NCBI GenBank assembly: GCA_017165825.1
Contig: CM029378.1
Coordinates: forward strand, 12,686,334 to 12,750,333
From: Hepsetus odoe
Lineage: Eukaryota; Chordata; Actinopteri; Characiformes; Hepsetidae
Length of the DNA: 64,000 nt
Reading direction: 5' to 3'
Shown: positions 13,601 through 24,300 of the stretch, one piece after another
How the letters are laid out: every line of letters starts with the position of its first letter
How positions within the stretch are numbered: position 1 is the stretch's first letter
Made by a program: the position numbers and the translations under genes
Notes under the pieces: generated by a model
Database searches by the model: none
What the model was told of the DNA's origin: nothing
Seen by the model: only the letters and a program-made list of their open reading frames with translations

Positions 13601-16600
13601 TCCTGGGGAGGGCAGTACAAACACACGCTTCACATTCTGTTCTAGTGAGTCATCTAGAGGAACATGGCTGCACTCAAAGTTTTAATAGCTTAAATAGAAC
13701 AGAGCAGTCTTCAATACCCCTAATGAAAATGAAAACGCTTAAGGTTAGTTATAAATAACACAGTTTTAACACATCACACATCAGGGTTACTTTTTAACAT
13801 CACAAAATGATTGGGTATTTATTACATCAGGAAAATCAGAAGCCTTCAACAGTTTTGCTCATTCACAAATGTAGCCAGCCTGGAATTTCATAGTTGGATT
13901 TGTACCGAAAAAAAGCGCAACAATCAAAATATGTGCATAAATCACCACACTCATCAAATTGTTTTCCTAGTGACCAATCACACTTGTGGGAAGTGACAAG
14001 TTGATTATATTTTAGAAAACACTGGCATTACAATTCTGCTCAGTCAGGACAATAACTCACTTTTCCAGCACTGGGGGAATGACCAGTTCTGGCCTCATCA
14101 GAGCCAGGTTCTGCAGTGCCTGGGCTGCATCCATGCTGCCTGTCTTACTGAACATGGCCAAAAGAACCGGCTGCTTCATGCTCTCCACGAAGTCTGTGAT
14201 GTCCTGATCAGTGAGGCGGTGGCTAGCAGGGACTGGCGTGATCCAGCAGGGCTTCTTGTAGCGTTCACGATGCAGACGCCGCACCACACTGGCTGGTAAA
14301 CGCTGCAGCAGTTTCATCAGCTTCATCTGCTCAGATCACAAAGTCAAAACTTATAGACATGGCAAGATGAGACCTGTCAATTACACAATAAACAATAAGA
14401 TGCACAAACTTAATTACACCACCAAACATTATGTAAGGCAGATGGCAGACTGGTGAGCATAACTGATAGAAGGTACTGGGTAAATGCCATGTGTGACTAA
14501 TGTGAAAACATGGAAAGAATTCACACTGGAAAAAATTCTCAATAATTTGCGTCAGGACTTTGTCCTTGTGTGCTTGTCAGTTTGCCAGCTATGCAAACTA
14601 AAACCAAGATAAAGCAATACATGAGCTCTATCACATGTACAGGAAAATGGCGTGGTTCTACTAAAAAGCATGGGAGAAAAACTCTGTGTTGTTAAAATGA
14701 CATTTTACTCAGCCAGGGGGCCATCTATCCAGGGCATGTATACTGGTGGCAGTAACATTTCTAGAAAGCAAACATAAACCTCAGCTAACAGCACACACCA
14801 GTGAACGGTCTGGAATGAAGATGGGGAGAGGGTGGACTTAAAAGAGCTTAGGTATTTATGTAAGCTGGACAACTACTTTTAAATGTGCCTATAATATATA
14901 TAACCAATATACTTGGAACTATAATATGCTAATATGCTCACAAAAATATTCCTGTACCACAGTTTTCTAAAAGGCATATTCCCAAATCTTTCACTCCAGT
15001 TCATAAGAGTTCACTTGAACTGAGCATGAAATCCATACTCCTTGGAAGTGACATCTAAGTATCAGCAGAAATGTTCTCACCAGCCAGCGACCATTGTTGG
15101 AAGGATGGTAAAAAGAGGCAATGCTGCTGAAAAGGCCATTGAGCTGCTTCTGGGCCTGGTTCTGAGGACCTCCCTAATAAATAAGATGTTAAATTAGAAA
15201 TAACTTAAAATTACCAAAGTATGTCATTAATGATACATAATAATAACTGAAAAATGACAGACTACAAACTTTTATTTTGATATAAATATATAAAATCTTC
15301 TCATTGAATAAAAAATCCCTCCTGCCCCACAACACTAACCAGCATGGAGGAGATCCAGAGGACAACATGCCCTATGTCATAAGAGTTGGTGAGATACTTC
15401 GGGACCACCATCTGGCTAGTTCCAACGGGCAAGTTGAAGCTCCGAAGAATTCTGGTGAATATCTGACCACAAAGAACAAATTATTATTACAAACTGACAA
15501 CACGACAAAGCGCTCTTGAAAAGGTTATTCATGAATTTATTTATTTTATTTCTTTATTTTTTACATACCTTGGGAATATAAGGGTCCCAGTTTATATAAC
15601 CAATGTTGTCATTGGCCAAACGGGCAAAAAGGTTTACAAGGTTCTGAGACAGAAGAAGAGACAAAAAAAAATGTGAGATTAAAGTAAACAAACCTTAATT
15701 AGCTGCATTCACCAATTCAAATATCACACCTTCACACCATGAAATGCAATATTAAATATACACAAAACTATTAAAAAAACCTACCCCCTCCCAGCTGGGC
15801 AGATTTTGCACCGAGACCCACAGATCCATCAGTTCATCAAACCATAACCTAAAAACATAAAACCAAAGTTATATAAATACACTTTAGTTCTCAGTAGCTA
15901 AGCTGAAAGTTAAGAGTGTATGTATAACTGTGTTTTCCAGTAGAAATAATAAGCTTGCAAAACTATTCAGTTGTTGTCATTTTTTATATATTTCATGGGA
16001 CAATGAATAACTCACATCACCTCACTAACTGGCCCGTACTTTGGACAAACTGGATCAAACAACACAGTTCAATGAACTTATGTAACTTGCCCCAAATTCT
16101 GACCCTTCTATCAAAATTATACTTACAGATGATGGACCTGAATTAGATTCGATTATTTCTCCAAATTATAAAAGGCCCTGTTTTAATGTTTGTGTCTGCT
16201 GGAAAATGTACTTTCTAGTTTTTCGCTGCAATCATAACTATCATGGCCTTGCTGTATCACATTGAAGAAATTTTAGCCATTCTGTTGTTCCACTTTGATT
16301 TCTTTAATTCTTTATCACCCTGGTCACTGGTACCAATGTTTATAGCTATTCACAACATTCTAGGTAAACCCTTGAAACAGTAACATGTCATATGTGAAAA
16401 GCTCTTATACTATTATTTAGAAGATTCTTTAAAACCGTATCAAAACATTACAATCAGTTTGCCTATTGCCAACTATCATGCTATCAATGCTTAAAAAAAC
16501 ACTAATTGATTCGACAAACATTAGGTTGAATGAACAATCTTTATAAAAATGAGGTTTTCAACATGGATAAACAATGACAGCTCACTCTCACTCAACACTG

Positions 16601-19600
16601 AATGTTGGTGATGTGTCTAAAGATCAGGTATGCACGTTTTTCATTACGGCTACACTTTGAGAAAACCATGATCTCATTCAACAGTTATTAGTGCAAATTT
16701 GAACAAGATCAAGAGGCTTTGGAAGACTGTTACTTGAAGCCTTTGTGGTGCTGCTCTGGGGGCATGATGGTGGGCAGGAAGAGCTCAAAGTAGCTAATGG
16801 CTTTCTGCATTGTGACATCAAATGGACACAGGAATGGCCGCCATTCATCCAACATCTCCTGCGTGGCAGACTCGGGGAAATATCTACAGACAAAACATCA
16901 TATTATAAGATTTTTTCACACAGAAAATCTAACAAAAACTCCAGTCATTGAACAGAAAGGGTCACATGTTGCATGATGTCACATTGTTATGAAAGGCAGT
17001 TTTTTGTATAAAAAGTTCTTTAAAAAACAACCGTTGCTGGTAAATACTTTGCATTTTAATAAAACTGTCAACTACCTACTGTCTAAGAGAGAGCTATAAT
17101 CGGCTCAAAGTGAAAGCCATAAACAGGCTCACCCATCAATGACCTGATTACATTACTCTTTCAGTACATGGGAAATCTGATTATCATAATGTGCAATTCA
17201 ACTAACAGTCCAGATATTTTGTAGACATAAAATGAACATAAAACAATGTTTAGGCAAATAAAAGTAGATTTACATTGTACTCACAATCTGCAACTTTTCA
17301 CCAATGTCTTTAGCACATTCTCCACAGAGCTACACAGAGGGAAAGATGGAGGGAAGAAGGATAGAGGAAAAACAAAGCAAATTAATTAATGCACTGTTAC
17401 AAAGAAAGTATGTACATTACACTGAAAGTATATACATAACGCTGTTAAGGGAGAGCATAGGATGCAATTAGACCACGTGCAAAGCAGAAACCCAACTACA
17501 TTGCTTTTGGTAGAGGCCTAATTGATTTTTCCAGTCCCAAAACCACACTAAACGAGAAAGAGAATCAGAGAGCACATGTGCAACATGCCAAATTATGGAG
17601 CTGTTCAGCATTTCTGTTATTCAACGAACAGTACTACAGGAATAAGAGTTTACTGAACTGGCCTCCCTTTACTTTTAAGGTTGGGACCATCAAAAGAATT
17701 TACAATATAGAGTCAGTAATTTAATGCATATTCCGGATTTCTTACATTTTTGGAAACTGCAATTATGTAGATTCTGATTTTGTTTAGTACCACCAGGGAT
17801 AGAGAATCTAAAAGTTGTATTTACAATCAAAACAAGAACAAATAGCTGCAGCTGTAGATATCACAACCAATACAAACCTCATCACAAGCACCAACACACA
17901 CACTCAGCACACTCTGAGTACTGGCGTGAGGAGGTAGGCAGGGGGCAGGATGGGCTTAAAATAGAATACAAACTGATACCAGACACCAAAAGGAAAATTG
18001 GAAAAACTTATGTGACCTTTTCCTTCGAAACTAGATCAACAATTGATGAGAATCTTAATAAGCTTATAATTAAGGGAAAAATTAAGAAAAAACACTACAC
18101 CTGCACCAAAATGATTAGTTAGATTTTTTCTAAAAGCACAGCTATTATAAATCAGGTATTTGCTCAGCATGAAGACTTTGGCATGACAGTGAGCCACTTA
18201 TTCAGTAAATGAACAGACTGAAGCCATAAGTGAGCAAAGTCAGAGCAACTTCAGAAGTTGTATGGGTAGCAAACCACCTTTGAGAGAAGCCAAACAGATG
18301 TGTGTAAAAACTCAGTAAAGCTGCAGCCACTGGTAGTCCCCATGGTAACATGTTGTGAGAGCTGTGTCTCAGCAGGGCTCGTACCCAAATAATGTCTGCT
18401 CAGCAGGGCTCTACGTTCAGAAACTGACCAATGACTTGCAGGATACAGTGTGTCTGACAAGATTTGTAAATTTGTTCCAGTTTATAAATGTGCAACTATA
18501 AGGTGGATGTCCTTAATGTGTACTTTGCAGGTGTTTCTACTAAAGAGGCTGTTGAGTTTGCATCTGCAATGTAAGCTGTGGTTGAGTACCAAAAGTGGAT
18601 TCTGAATTTGATTTAATTTCAGCTCCATGCAGTTAACATCAGAAGCTGCCCTTTAAAAAGTACAATACAACATGTAAAAACACTGGCTATGCTTACCGCT
18701 TGCGCACATAATTAAGCATTTTTTGTTTAGGGGAGGCTTCTGCTCGATAACTAAATGTGAGAAAAGGAAAGACGAATAAGCCAACACTAAAATACAACAT
18801 CAACTGATGACTTACACAGTTATTACCGCTTAATGAGCATCTTAAAGAGAACTGATGCATGTTTTAATACTTAATTTGATGAGGCGATTTTAAGAACAGA
18901 AATAATTAAAAAGGCCAAGATTAAAATTCAAAATACTCAAACAAGCCTCCACAAATTTTAATTTAAATTAGGGCATGTCTCCCATTAAGCATGCAAAGAA
19001 ATCAGAAACTGTTTTTAACAACTTCAGCCTCATGCTGGCTCAGCTGTATTTTATATATGTGTGCATACCAAACAAAACACATGGCATAAGGTGCAACGCC
19101 ACTAAGAAACTGTTCACAGAGAAACGTTTGTGCCATGATTTTAAAACTTTACTCTTGTTAACCTCAGCAGAGGAGTCTGCAGGGGAATAACTGAACAGAA
19201 GATTGAAAGTGACCTACTTTGGGAACCAGTTAAGACCAAGATGCTCAGTTTTAGAGTAAAGGATCTTCTCATAGAGCTCATACAAAGGTCTCCAAGGCAA
19301 CTCCAAGTCATCTCTTGACAACAGCTCTTTTTTCCTATATTTACAAAGAGAAAATACATTTAGCACTGATGTCCTCAAAACTGAAAGAGAAACAGGCTAT
19401 ATTTTAGGCTACGTACTTCAGTAAGTTGATGAGGAGTCGTGCAAGGCTCTGCATCATGCTGATCTCCATCTTAGATATGGTGACCAGCTCATACAAAAGC
19501 TTAATGAAGAGCACATGGTCCTCTTTACTGAACTTTCTGCCATAGAGACGAAGGTACCTGCCACAGTAATAAAGGGGACGTTAATGTGCTGAGAGTCAAA

Positions 19601-20718
19601 GTCAGAGAACAGTTTTGAAGAAAACATACATCAGGGAAATTCATAAACAAGCAAACAGTCTATCCTACACACCAGACTGGCATTTTGGGACACAACATCC
19701 TCCTATCTTATCGAGACAGACATTCTGTGGAGCGGGCATGCGATACACACAGTGTCTGAAAGCTTCCAGAGAGGTCATGGTGCATCAGTGTGAAAGCATC
19801 GGGGAGCCAAGACTGGCACTGATGATCCTTAATCTACACAGAGACTTGTTTCAGCCCTTAACTAATAAAAAGTGACAGTAGCATTGTTTCAACCCAACCG
19901 CTGCCATGTTACACTGAGTTTAAAGAAAGAGAAGCACGTTTGAACAAAAGCTGGAGGGTGGATCCTACCATTCACCCCGTGAATAATTATAATGTGAGGT
20001 GGAAACAACTCTAATAACACTTTATTCCCTCTCCTATAGAGCAGAACTAAAGTATCAGAAAATGGCCAATTCTGTGCCCGTTTTCTTTAAAAGTTGCCCC
20101 CTTGTTCACGCCTCCAGGTTTGCAGCTCGTTTCTGAAATTAGCCTCTGCTAACCCCCGGCTGAAATTCGAGCCAGCTGGCTGCTAGCTTAAGCTAAATTC
20201 ATAATAAAAACGAGCAGCAGAGCTAATCAGACGAGTGATTATACGTGTATTTTTAAAGCTTAAGCAGAATCCAATCGCAGACCAACCCGTTAAAGGAGTG
20301 ATAAGCGCAGCAGCGGAGGGAGCCGGAGACCTGCTAACTCATCTGGCTAACGGTTTGCTAACGGTTAGCCAGTAGCATTGCTTTTTTTCTTTTTTTGTCC
20401 AAGACAGTTAGGCCCGAGTATTCAGGTTATAAAGGACAGGCTCCCCTTGCTGCTGACCTTTTGTGCGCTGGTGGGAACACGCTAGCCGACATGTCTCGGA
20501 CTGTTTTAAAGGTGAACTTACGTGGAGAGTTTCCGTGTCCAGAAGAGAACTCCGGGCCACAGCTCCCTGAGCTGGACCGCCCGGGCCAGGTTCCCTTTGA
20601 TAGCGGCCAAAATGCCATTAGACTCATGGTCTAGTTTATCTGCGTAGGGAAGGAGTTTGTTGTAGACGATGTCTTTTTGAGGGACAAAACCTAAAGTGTC
20701 GACCTGCTCCTTTTTCAT
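2075..20718 (-). CDS. psme4: Proteasome activator complex subunit 4 (PA200), split gene with 45 coding exons
   Basis: PA200 is a huge HEAT-repeat solenoid that caps the 20S proteasome in the nucleus. It is linked to degradation of acetylated core histones, DNA repair and spermatogenesis. Joined exons encode 1827 residues, against 1843 in human, and match the human protein along its whole length. Seen directly: an acetyl-lysine pocket Asn-Phe pair at about residues 1700-1701, a basic KKRKR cluster at about 1722-1726 that is probably nuclear-localising, and a C-terminal YYA that docks between proteasome alpha subunits. Start: the ATG at 20716-20718 has A at -3. The frame stays open a little further upstream but has no ATG before an in-frame stop, so this is the only reasonable start. 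The N-terminus is about 16 residues shorter than human. All splice phases agree. Teleosts can carry psme4a and psme4b; I cannot tell which this is. Confidence 0.96.
2410..2480 (+). repeat. Fragment of a fish interspersed repeat (clinker with CTGGGATA-GCTCCAGC motif)
   Basis: The text around 2420-2465 (TGTGATAGCTGGAATAGACTCCAGCG and onward) matches in kind the copies at 46076-46195 and, inverted, at about 13160-13215. It lies in the last psme4 intron (2210-2506). Short and worn; the family name is not certain. Confidence 0.45.
4563..4599. repeat. (AG)n microsatellite, read as (CT)n in psme4
   Basis: An uninterrupted run of about 18 AG units. In the psme4 transcript it reads CT and ends about 33 bases before the acceptor of exon 39 (AG at 4529-4530), so it forms much of the upstream pyrimidine tract. 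Confidence 0.9.
5516..9305 (-). other. psme4: psme4 coding exons 22-36 (residues about 842-1381)
   Basis: Exons: 9305-9249, 9139-9084, 8991-8893, 8767-8705, 8625-8530, 8427-8296, 7883-7674, 7535-7399, 7125-7072, 6988-6859, 6765-6684, 6411-6258, 6130-6064, 5960-5835, 5668-5516. Conserved landmarks are NSEDDTKSLF-like (exon 23), KGALYCLLGNH and EKPSIVRLFDDLA (exon 28), WKFEHI (exon 31), FVEKTHWGYY (exon 33), and SLEDRKGKDKFNPRRFCL (exon 35). Exon 29 (SKSGGPAPHLGSPSEQ) is the least like human and probably a variable loop. Confidence 0.9.
9319..9536 (-). mobile_element. tRNA-derived SINE in psme4 intron 21
   Basis: On the minus strand the element begins near 9536 with a tRNA-like head: an A-box-like CCTAGTGGTTAGGGTG and a B-box-like GGTTTGATTCC. 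The body has CCCTGAGCAAGG and a GCTGCCCCCTGCTGCG block, then a CACAATGACC tail. The same order of blocks occurs on the plus strand at 45192-45472, so both belong to one family. Its tail stops about 12 bases from the acceptor of psme4 exon 22. Confidence 0.75.
10080..10215. repeat. AT-rich low-complexity tract in psme4 intron 19
   Basis: Nearly pure A/T with many TATTAT and ATATAT runs. No coding or RNA signal seen. Confidence 0.7.
11368..12239. mobile_element. Tc1/mariner deletion derivative with both terminal inverted repeats
   Basis: An 872-base element lies between two TA dinucleotides (11366-11367 and 12240-12241), the target duplication typical of Tc1/mariner. Its outer ends, CAGTATCTC.. 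and ..GAGATACTG, are inverted repeats that extend inward with AAGTGAGTACACCCCT and further matching blocks over about 150 bases. The minus strand at 11513-11818 keeps a stretch of transposase: GGGSVMVWGG, then QHNDPKHTSK with the second acidic residue, and MSPDLNPIE. Compared with the full-length family as I remember it, two large internal blocks are missing: the C-terminal coding end and most of the N-terminal half. It cannot make its own transposase. It sits in psme4 intron 15. Confidence 0.9.
13160..13215 (-). repeat. Fragment of a fish interspersed repeat in psme4 intron 11
   Basis: Read on the minus strand this has CAGCACCCCCTGTGATCC and a following GGATGAGAGG-like tail. That is the same kind of sequence as the plus-strand copy at 46076-46195 (CTCCAGCACCCCCTACAATCC). 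Confidence 0.45.
14327..15080 (-). other. psme4: psme4 intron 9
   Basis: A 754-base intron between exons 9 and 10, with GT and AG ends. It is AT-rich and I see no repeat family or coding signal in it. Confidence 0.75.
15849..16733 (-). other. psme4: psme4 intron 5
   Basis: An 885-base AT-rich intron between exons 5 and 6. Short open frames on the plus strand here have no similarity that I recognise. Confidence 0.75.
17330..19217 (-). other. psme4: psme4 intron 3 (host of the candidate cassette exon)
   Basis: At 1888 bases this is the longest psme4 intron. Apart from the 54-base candidate exon at 18697-18750 I see no gene, RNA or clear repeat. A near-repeat containing TCAGCAGGGCTC occurs at about 18367 and about 18399. 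Confidence 0.7.
18697..18750 (-). CDS. psme4: Candidate in-frame cassette exon (18 codons) in psme4 intron 3
   Basis: On the minus strand a very good pyrimidine tract plus CACATTTAG acceptor is followed by 54 bases without a stop and a GCG/GTAAGC donor. The phase matches both neighbours: the split Asn codon of exon 3 is still completed, and exon 4 is entered through a split Arg codon. The insert would read YRAEASPKQKMLNYVRKR, which is basic. As I recall it, the human main isoform lacks this segment, so the exon is either alternatively used or a chance look-alike. Confidence 0.45.
20160..20390. repeat. GCTAAC/GCTAGC motif cluster in psme4 intron 1
   Basis: Within about 230 bases of intron 1 the words GCTAGC, GCTAA, CTGCTAACTC, GGCTAACGG, TGCTAACGG and GTTAGCC recur in both orientations. 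Such clusters are common near teleost gene starts, and no function is shown by the sequence. Confidence 0.4.
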
Positions 20719-21060
20719 ATTACGATCCTCGTCTGGACTCGTGGGCTGTATTCTCCTAGTCCTTGACAAGTTCCCCTGGTAAATCTTTTAGGCACAAATC
20801 CGCTACTCCTCCCCGTCAGCCGCCTGAAAACTGCCTCTACTCTGGAGAGAAGCTCACGCACGCAGGTTGCTGCTCGGGTTTTTTTAATGTCTGACCTCCG
20901 GTATCAGACCCGTAACACTAGCCTGGGTCGCCCACGCACAGCTGGTGGTCTCTTTTCACCCTCCTGGACACACTTCACCAGCCACACTGCTACACCCGGC
21001 GGCGGAGTCTCCCCGACACAGGGCGCCCCCGTCCGGTCTCTGTCTGTCACTACACCTGCC
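20719..21060 (-). promoter_or_regulatory. psme4: psme4 5'UTR and GC-rich promoter region
   Basis: The sequence upstream of the psme4 ATG is GC- and CpG-rich between about 20780 and 21060 compared with the AT-rich surroundings, including GGCGGCGG and GGGCGCCCCCG at about 20999-21031. There is no clear TATA box and no upstream ATG in the first 200 bases. This fits a housekeeping CpG promoter. The transcription start is not marked. Confidence 0.55.
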
Positions 21061-21235
21061 TGACACTGCTGGACCTGTCAGACCGTCTTTATGTTCAAAA
21101 GAACTGTAAAGAAATCACTGGGAATAAGAGCATGACGCTACGCATTTGAATATGAGGCTCTTTCATTTTGTTTGCTCAGCTTTACAGTCTCACGGTGATC
21201 ACTCCAACCTTTATTTTCATGTTATCTGGCCATGG

Positions 21236-21365
21236 TAGGGCTGCACGATACATCACCCGTTAATGCGCGATATCGGTCTCCGCGGTACTGTTTCTGCAGA
21301 GACCCGCGATATGCAAATGAGCCTCCGATCTGTCTGACCAATCAGAGCTCCCGGTGAGTTGCTGG
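21236..21365. repeat. Fish interspersed repeat with CTGCACGATA motif
   Basis: It begins TAGGGCTGCACGATACATC and has CGCGATATC and CGCGATATGC in opposite arrangement, a pattern that I recognise from short nonautonomous DNA repeats scattered in teleost genomes. It also contains CTGACCAATCAGAGC, a CCAAT-box match, about 620 bases upstream of the psme4 ATG. Confidence 0.5.
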
Positions 21366-24300
21366 GTGTTTAATTCATTGAGGGACTTTGGCCAGTTTTT
21401 TTAACCCTTAAAGATGTTTTAAATATTTTCTAAATGCGTCCTTTTCTTTTGTTGTCTTTGTATTTTTTGTACACAGATGTATTTTTGTGAATAATATGTC
21501 ACAATTACAGTGTTTAATATAATCATAATGCTAGATCTGTGCCTGTATCATGCAGCACATTGGCTGTACATTTTATTCCGCAGCAGAACACAACAGAACA
21601 AGAGCTACGCGAGAGATGAGAAACATTATGGAGTGGGGGTTATACATATAAGTTATCATCCTAATTAAACATATTACTCCCTTATTCTTAGATATCAAAA
21701 TAAATCTTTTTAAAACAATATTATGTTGTATATTAATATTATTAATCTCATGATCTGGACACTGTTCTAATGGATATAATTCTAGAATCCCATTTAGTGA
21801 CACTTTAAAGTCTGAAAGCATACACTGTTTAACTGGGCTCAGTCAAAATGTAATATGCAGATCATTTTCTTTAAAGAAATGATATTTTTTTGGATATAGG
21901 GCATGTGCACTTTGCTTAAGTGGTTTATCAGTAGCAATGGCGGTAATGAGATCACTTCAATCCTCTTTGGCCTTTCTGTTTGCGATGTCCCCGTGCCCTA
22001 GCGTTCCTCACACCTAACACAGTGAGGAGTAGTAGACGGAGATTTGGTTGAATTGAATTTGTTTTTGGAAGGGACTGCATACCAATGCTGTCAAAATAAA
22101 AGATTACAATTAAAGAAAAAATGGTCCTGACGGAGATGTTTTGCCAGTTAATGGTAGTTCTGGCTGCTGTGCTGCAAAATGCAGGTTTTTGGGGAGTAAC
22201 CTATGCTAGTGTTTTTTACTATTTATATTTTAAAGCTCTTAACACCTGCAATTTTCCCTGAACAATGTACATCTAAAAATAACTGTGTGATTGTCTCCTT
22301 TTATGTACATTTATAAATCCCTTTTCAGGGATACCACAGAAATTGGTCCAGTCCTTGCATGTTCATCTGACCTCTTCATCTGACCCCTTCATCTGATCCA
22401 TTCAGAGACCCTCTCTTGATGAGGACTATGGCAGGACACACTAATACCTACTCATAAAATCAGACTCAGCAAACTTCACCACAGGTTTGTACTGAGAGTA
22501 ACACACACAAACATGGGCAGACATCTATTAATTGGAGCCTGGGCAGATGTCTAGTCTAATCTCACAAAGTTCGCGTCTTGGTTCTACAAGAATGTGAGCA
22601 CTGCTCTGATCAGCCAGATACTGTGCTGACCTGCTCCAGGCCTACCAAACCAACCTCTTCGCCTGGGGGTCAGTTAGTTCTAGGAAAGTAGATTAATCCT
22701 CTTAGATCATAGTATTGTTAATGAGATCCTGGATTAGCCGGCCTCTTGCAAGCCTCCAGAACACGGGCCACTTCAGTCAAAATGGTTAGAAAGCAGAAGT
22801 TTGAAAATGAAAAAGACTAAAAATGTTTGCATTTTCTTTTTTTCCTCGCCAAACTAGTTGGCAAAACCTACACTTGAGAGGTATTTTGTTGTGACATGTT
22901 TCTGGTGTTTGCCTACTGCTGTCTGTGAGTTCCTGTCTCTTTTAAGATAACTCTCTCTGTCCTGTGTTTTTTTAAAAATAGATGAATGAATGTTTATGCC
23001 AGTTTACATGATATGCCATCAATCCCTGCAGGCAGGCAGGCAGGAAACACCTCCTTGACCAGGACACCCACTCTGTCACCACAAATCACATTAGGGGACA
23101 TTTTTAGCACTGATTTTGATTGGCTCATGTGACATGTAAATCCCTGCTGACCCAGCAAGTTGAGGCCACATTCTCTGTCGCCTTCAGCTTCTAGTTACAA
23201 ATGGGACATGGTTGCCCTCTTCAGGACACAAAAAGGAATCTTGAAAAGTTTAGCTTTCGCCTGAAGATACAGTATTTCAAGCAGATTTAGGAAAGTCACT
23301 TAAAACAGTAGTTTGGTGGGCTACTAATTTCTTGCCCCTTGTCACGCTTGGTCCCTCCTTTTGGAACAATTTATTTTTTCCCAACCAGGCTGTTCTGGTC
23401 CTCCATGAGTTCCAGTTGTTTAATTGTTTTTCTCCCCCCATACTGTCAATTGTTTAGTGCTATAGAAGTGTTATCTCATCATTGGGATGTAAGAAGATTG
23501 TTTCATCAGAAGGCCGTGGAGGATGAGTGTGGTGATGGAGGCCTAAGCTAGACATGCCACTCCAGGCCATTCACTCCTGTTTAGGCAGAAAGGTGGTACG
23601 TGAGGTCCCATTGGCAGATTAAAATGTTTTTTATTCATTATTTTATATCCACACATGCTGAAAATACAACATCAAGAAACATAGACAGCATTGTTCAATT
23701 GGATCTAATTGTCTGATGATACATGATGCAGAAATACTTTAGGAAGAGTGATAACAGTAAAGTTATCAGTGTGTAGTAGTTTTGTAGTTCATTTGAATTT
23801 TGTCAGCAGTGAAAGTGGCAGAGTGGGAGGGTGAGTTGGCTGGACAGTCAGTGGCTTAGGAGTGTCTGAAGCATCTGTGACTGCAAATTATTCTAAAAGC
23901 ATTTTACCTTTCTTTCCATTACAACAATGAAAGTGGAGGTAAAGGTATAAATCATAATTATTCTTTTAAAAAATGTGCCAGGAAGAGTGTCCTCTGTAAT
24001 GTTTTAAGCAGAACATTTTGCAGAAAGAATGGTGGTGGTATATCATCTTGGCAGAGCTTCATTTTTACTTTAGTTTAGCTTGACTTAGCTTGTGGTTGTG
24101 GAAAGAGTGCGTTGTCATCTGGGCATTGAGTTGCACGAGAGGTTAGAGGAATTCACCCTCCCTTCTGAGAAATGAATATTATTCTGTCTTAAACAGACTG
24201 CAGGCTATGCACAATACATATTAAATTTCCAGAAAGTTTCACATGTCGGCTTAGCCCACTACATAGCTCTACAGATGGGTTTGGAGGGACATTGCAAAAT

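Larger units (their letters stand above)
9656..13602 (-). other. psme4: psme4 coding exons 11-21 (residues about 424-842)
   Basis: Exons: 13602-13416, 13089-13000, 12918-12854, 12627-12477, 12361-12263, 11310-11241, 11148-11081, 10835-10620, 10482-10325, 9931-9836, 9711-9656. Phases chain cleanly. Strongly conserved blocks include METLTEPHQLTATLS and LPGVDPNDFSKCM (exon 11), LEQTREETETEKMTHLESL (exon 14), RVAGRMVADMCRAA (exon 15), and WGRPGDLWNL (exon 19). A deleted Tc1 element sits in the intron between exons 15 and 16. Confidence 0.9.
14061..20718 (-). other. psme4: psme4 coding exons 1-10 (residues about 1-423)
   Basis: Exons, in transcript order: 20718-20522, 19557-19417, 19334-19218, 17329-17285, 16883-16734, 15848-15785, 15643-15569, 15462-15340, 15173-15081, 14326-14061. 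Every junction has GT-AG ends and the phases chain without a break. Exon 1 carries the conserved FVPQK and ELWPG blocks. Exon 3 ends in a split Asn codon completed by exon 4 (start of SVENVLKTLVKS), which matches human PA200 directly with nothing between. Exon 10 holds LMKLLQRLP and the LTDQD region. This is the N-terminal part of the HEAT solenoid. Confidence 0.9.

Noticed and set aside
20395..20634. Plus-strand open frame opposite psme4 exon 1
   Set aside because: It is the antisense shadow of the conserved exon and promoter-side sequence. The minus strand matches PA200.
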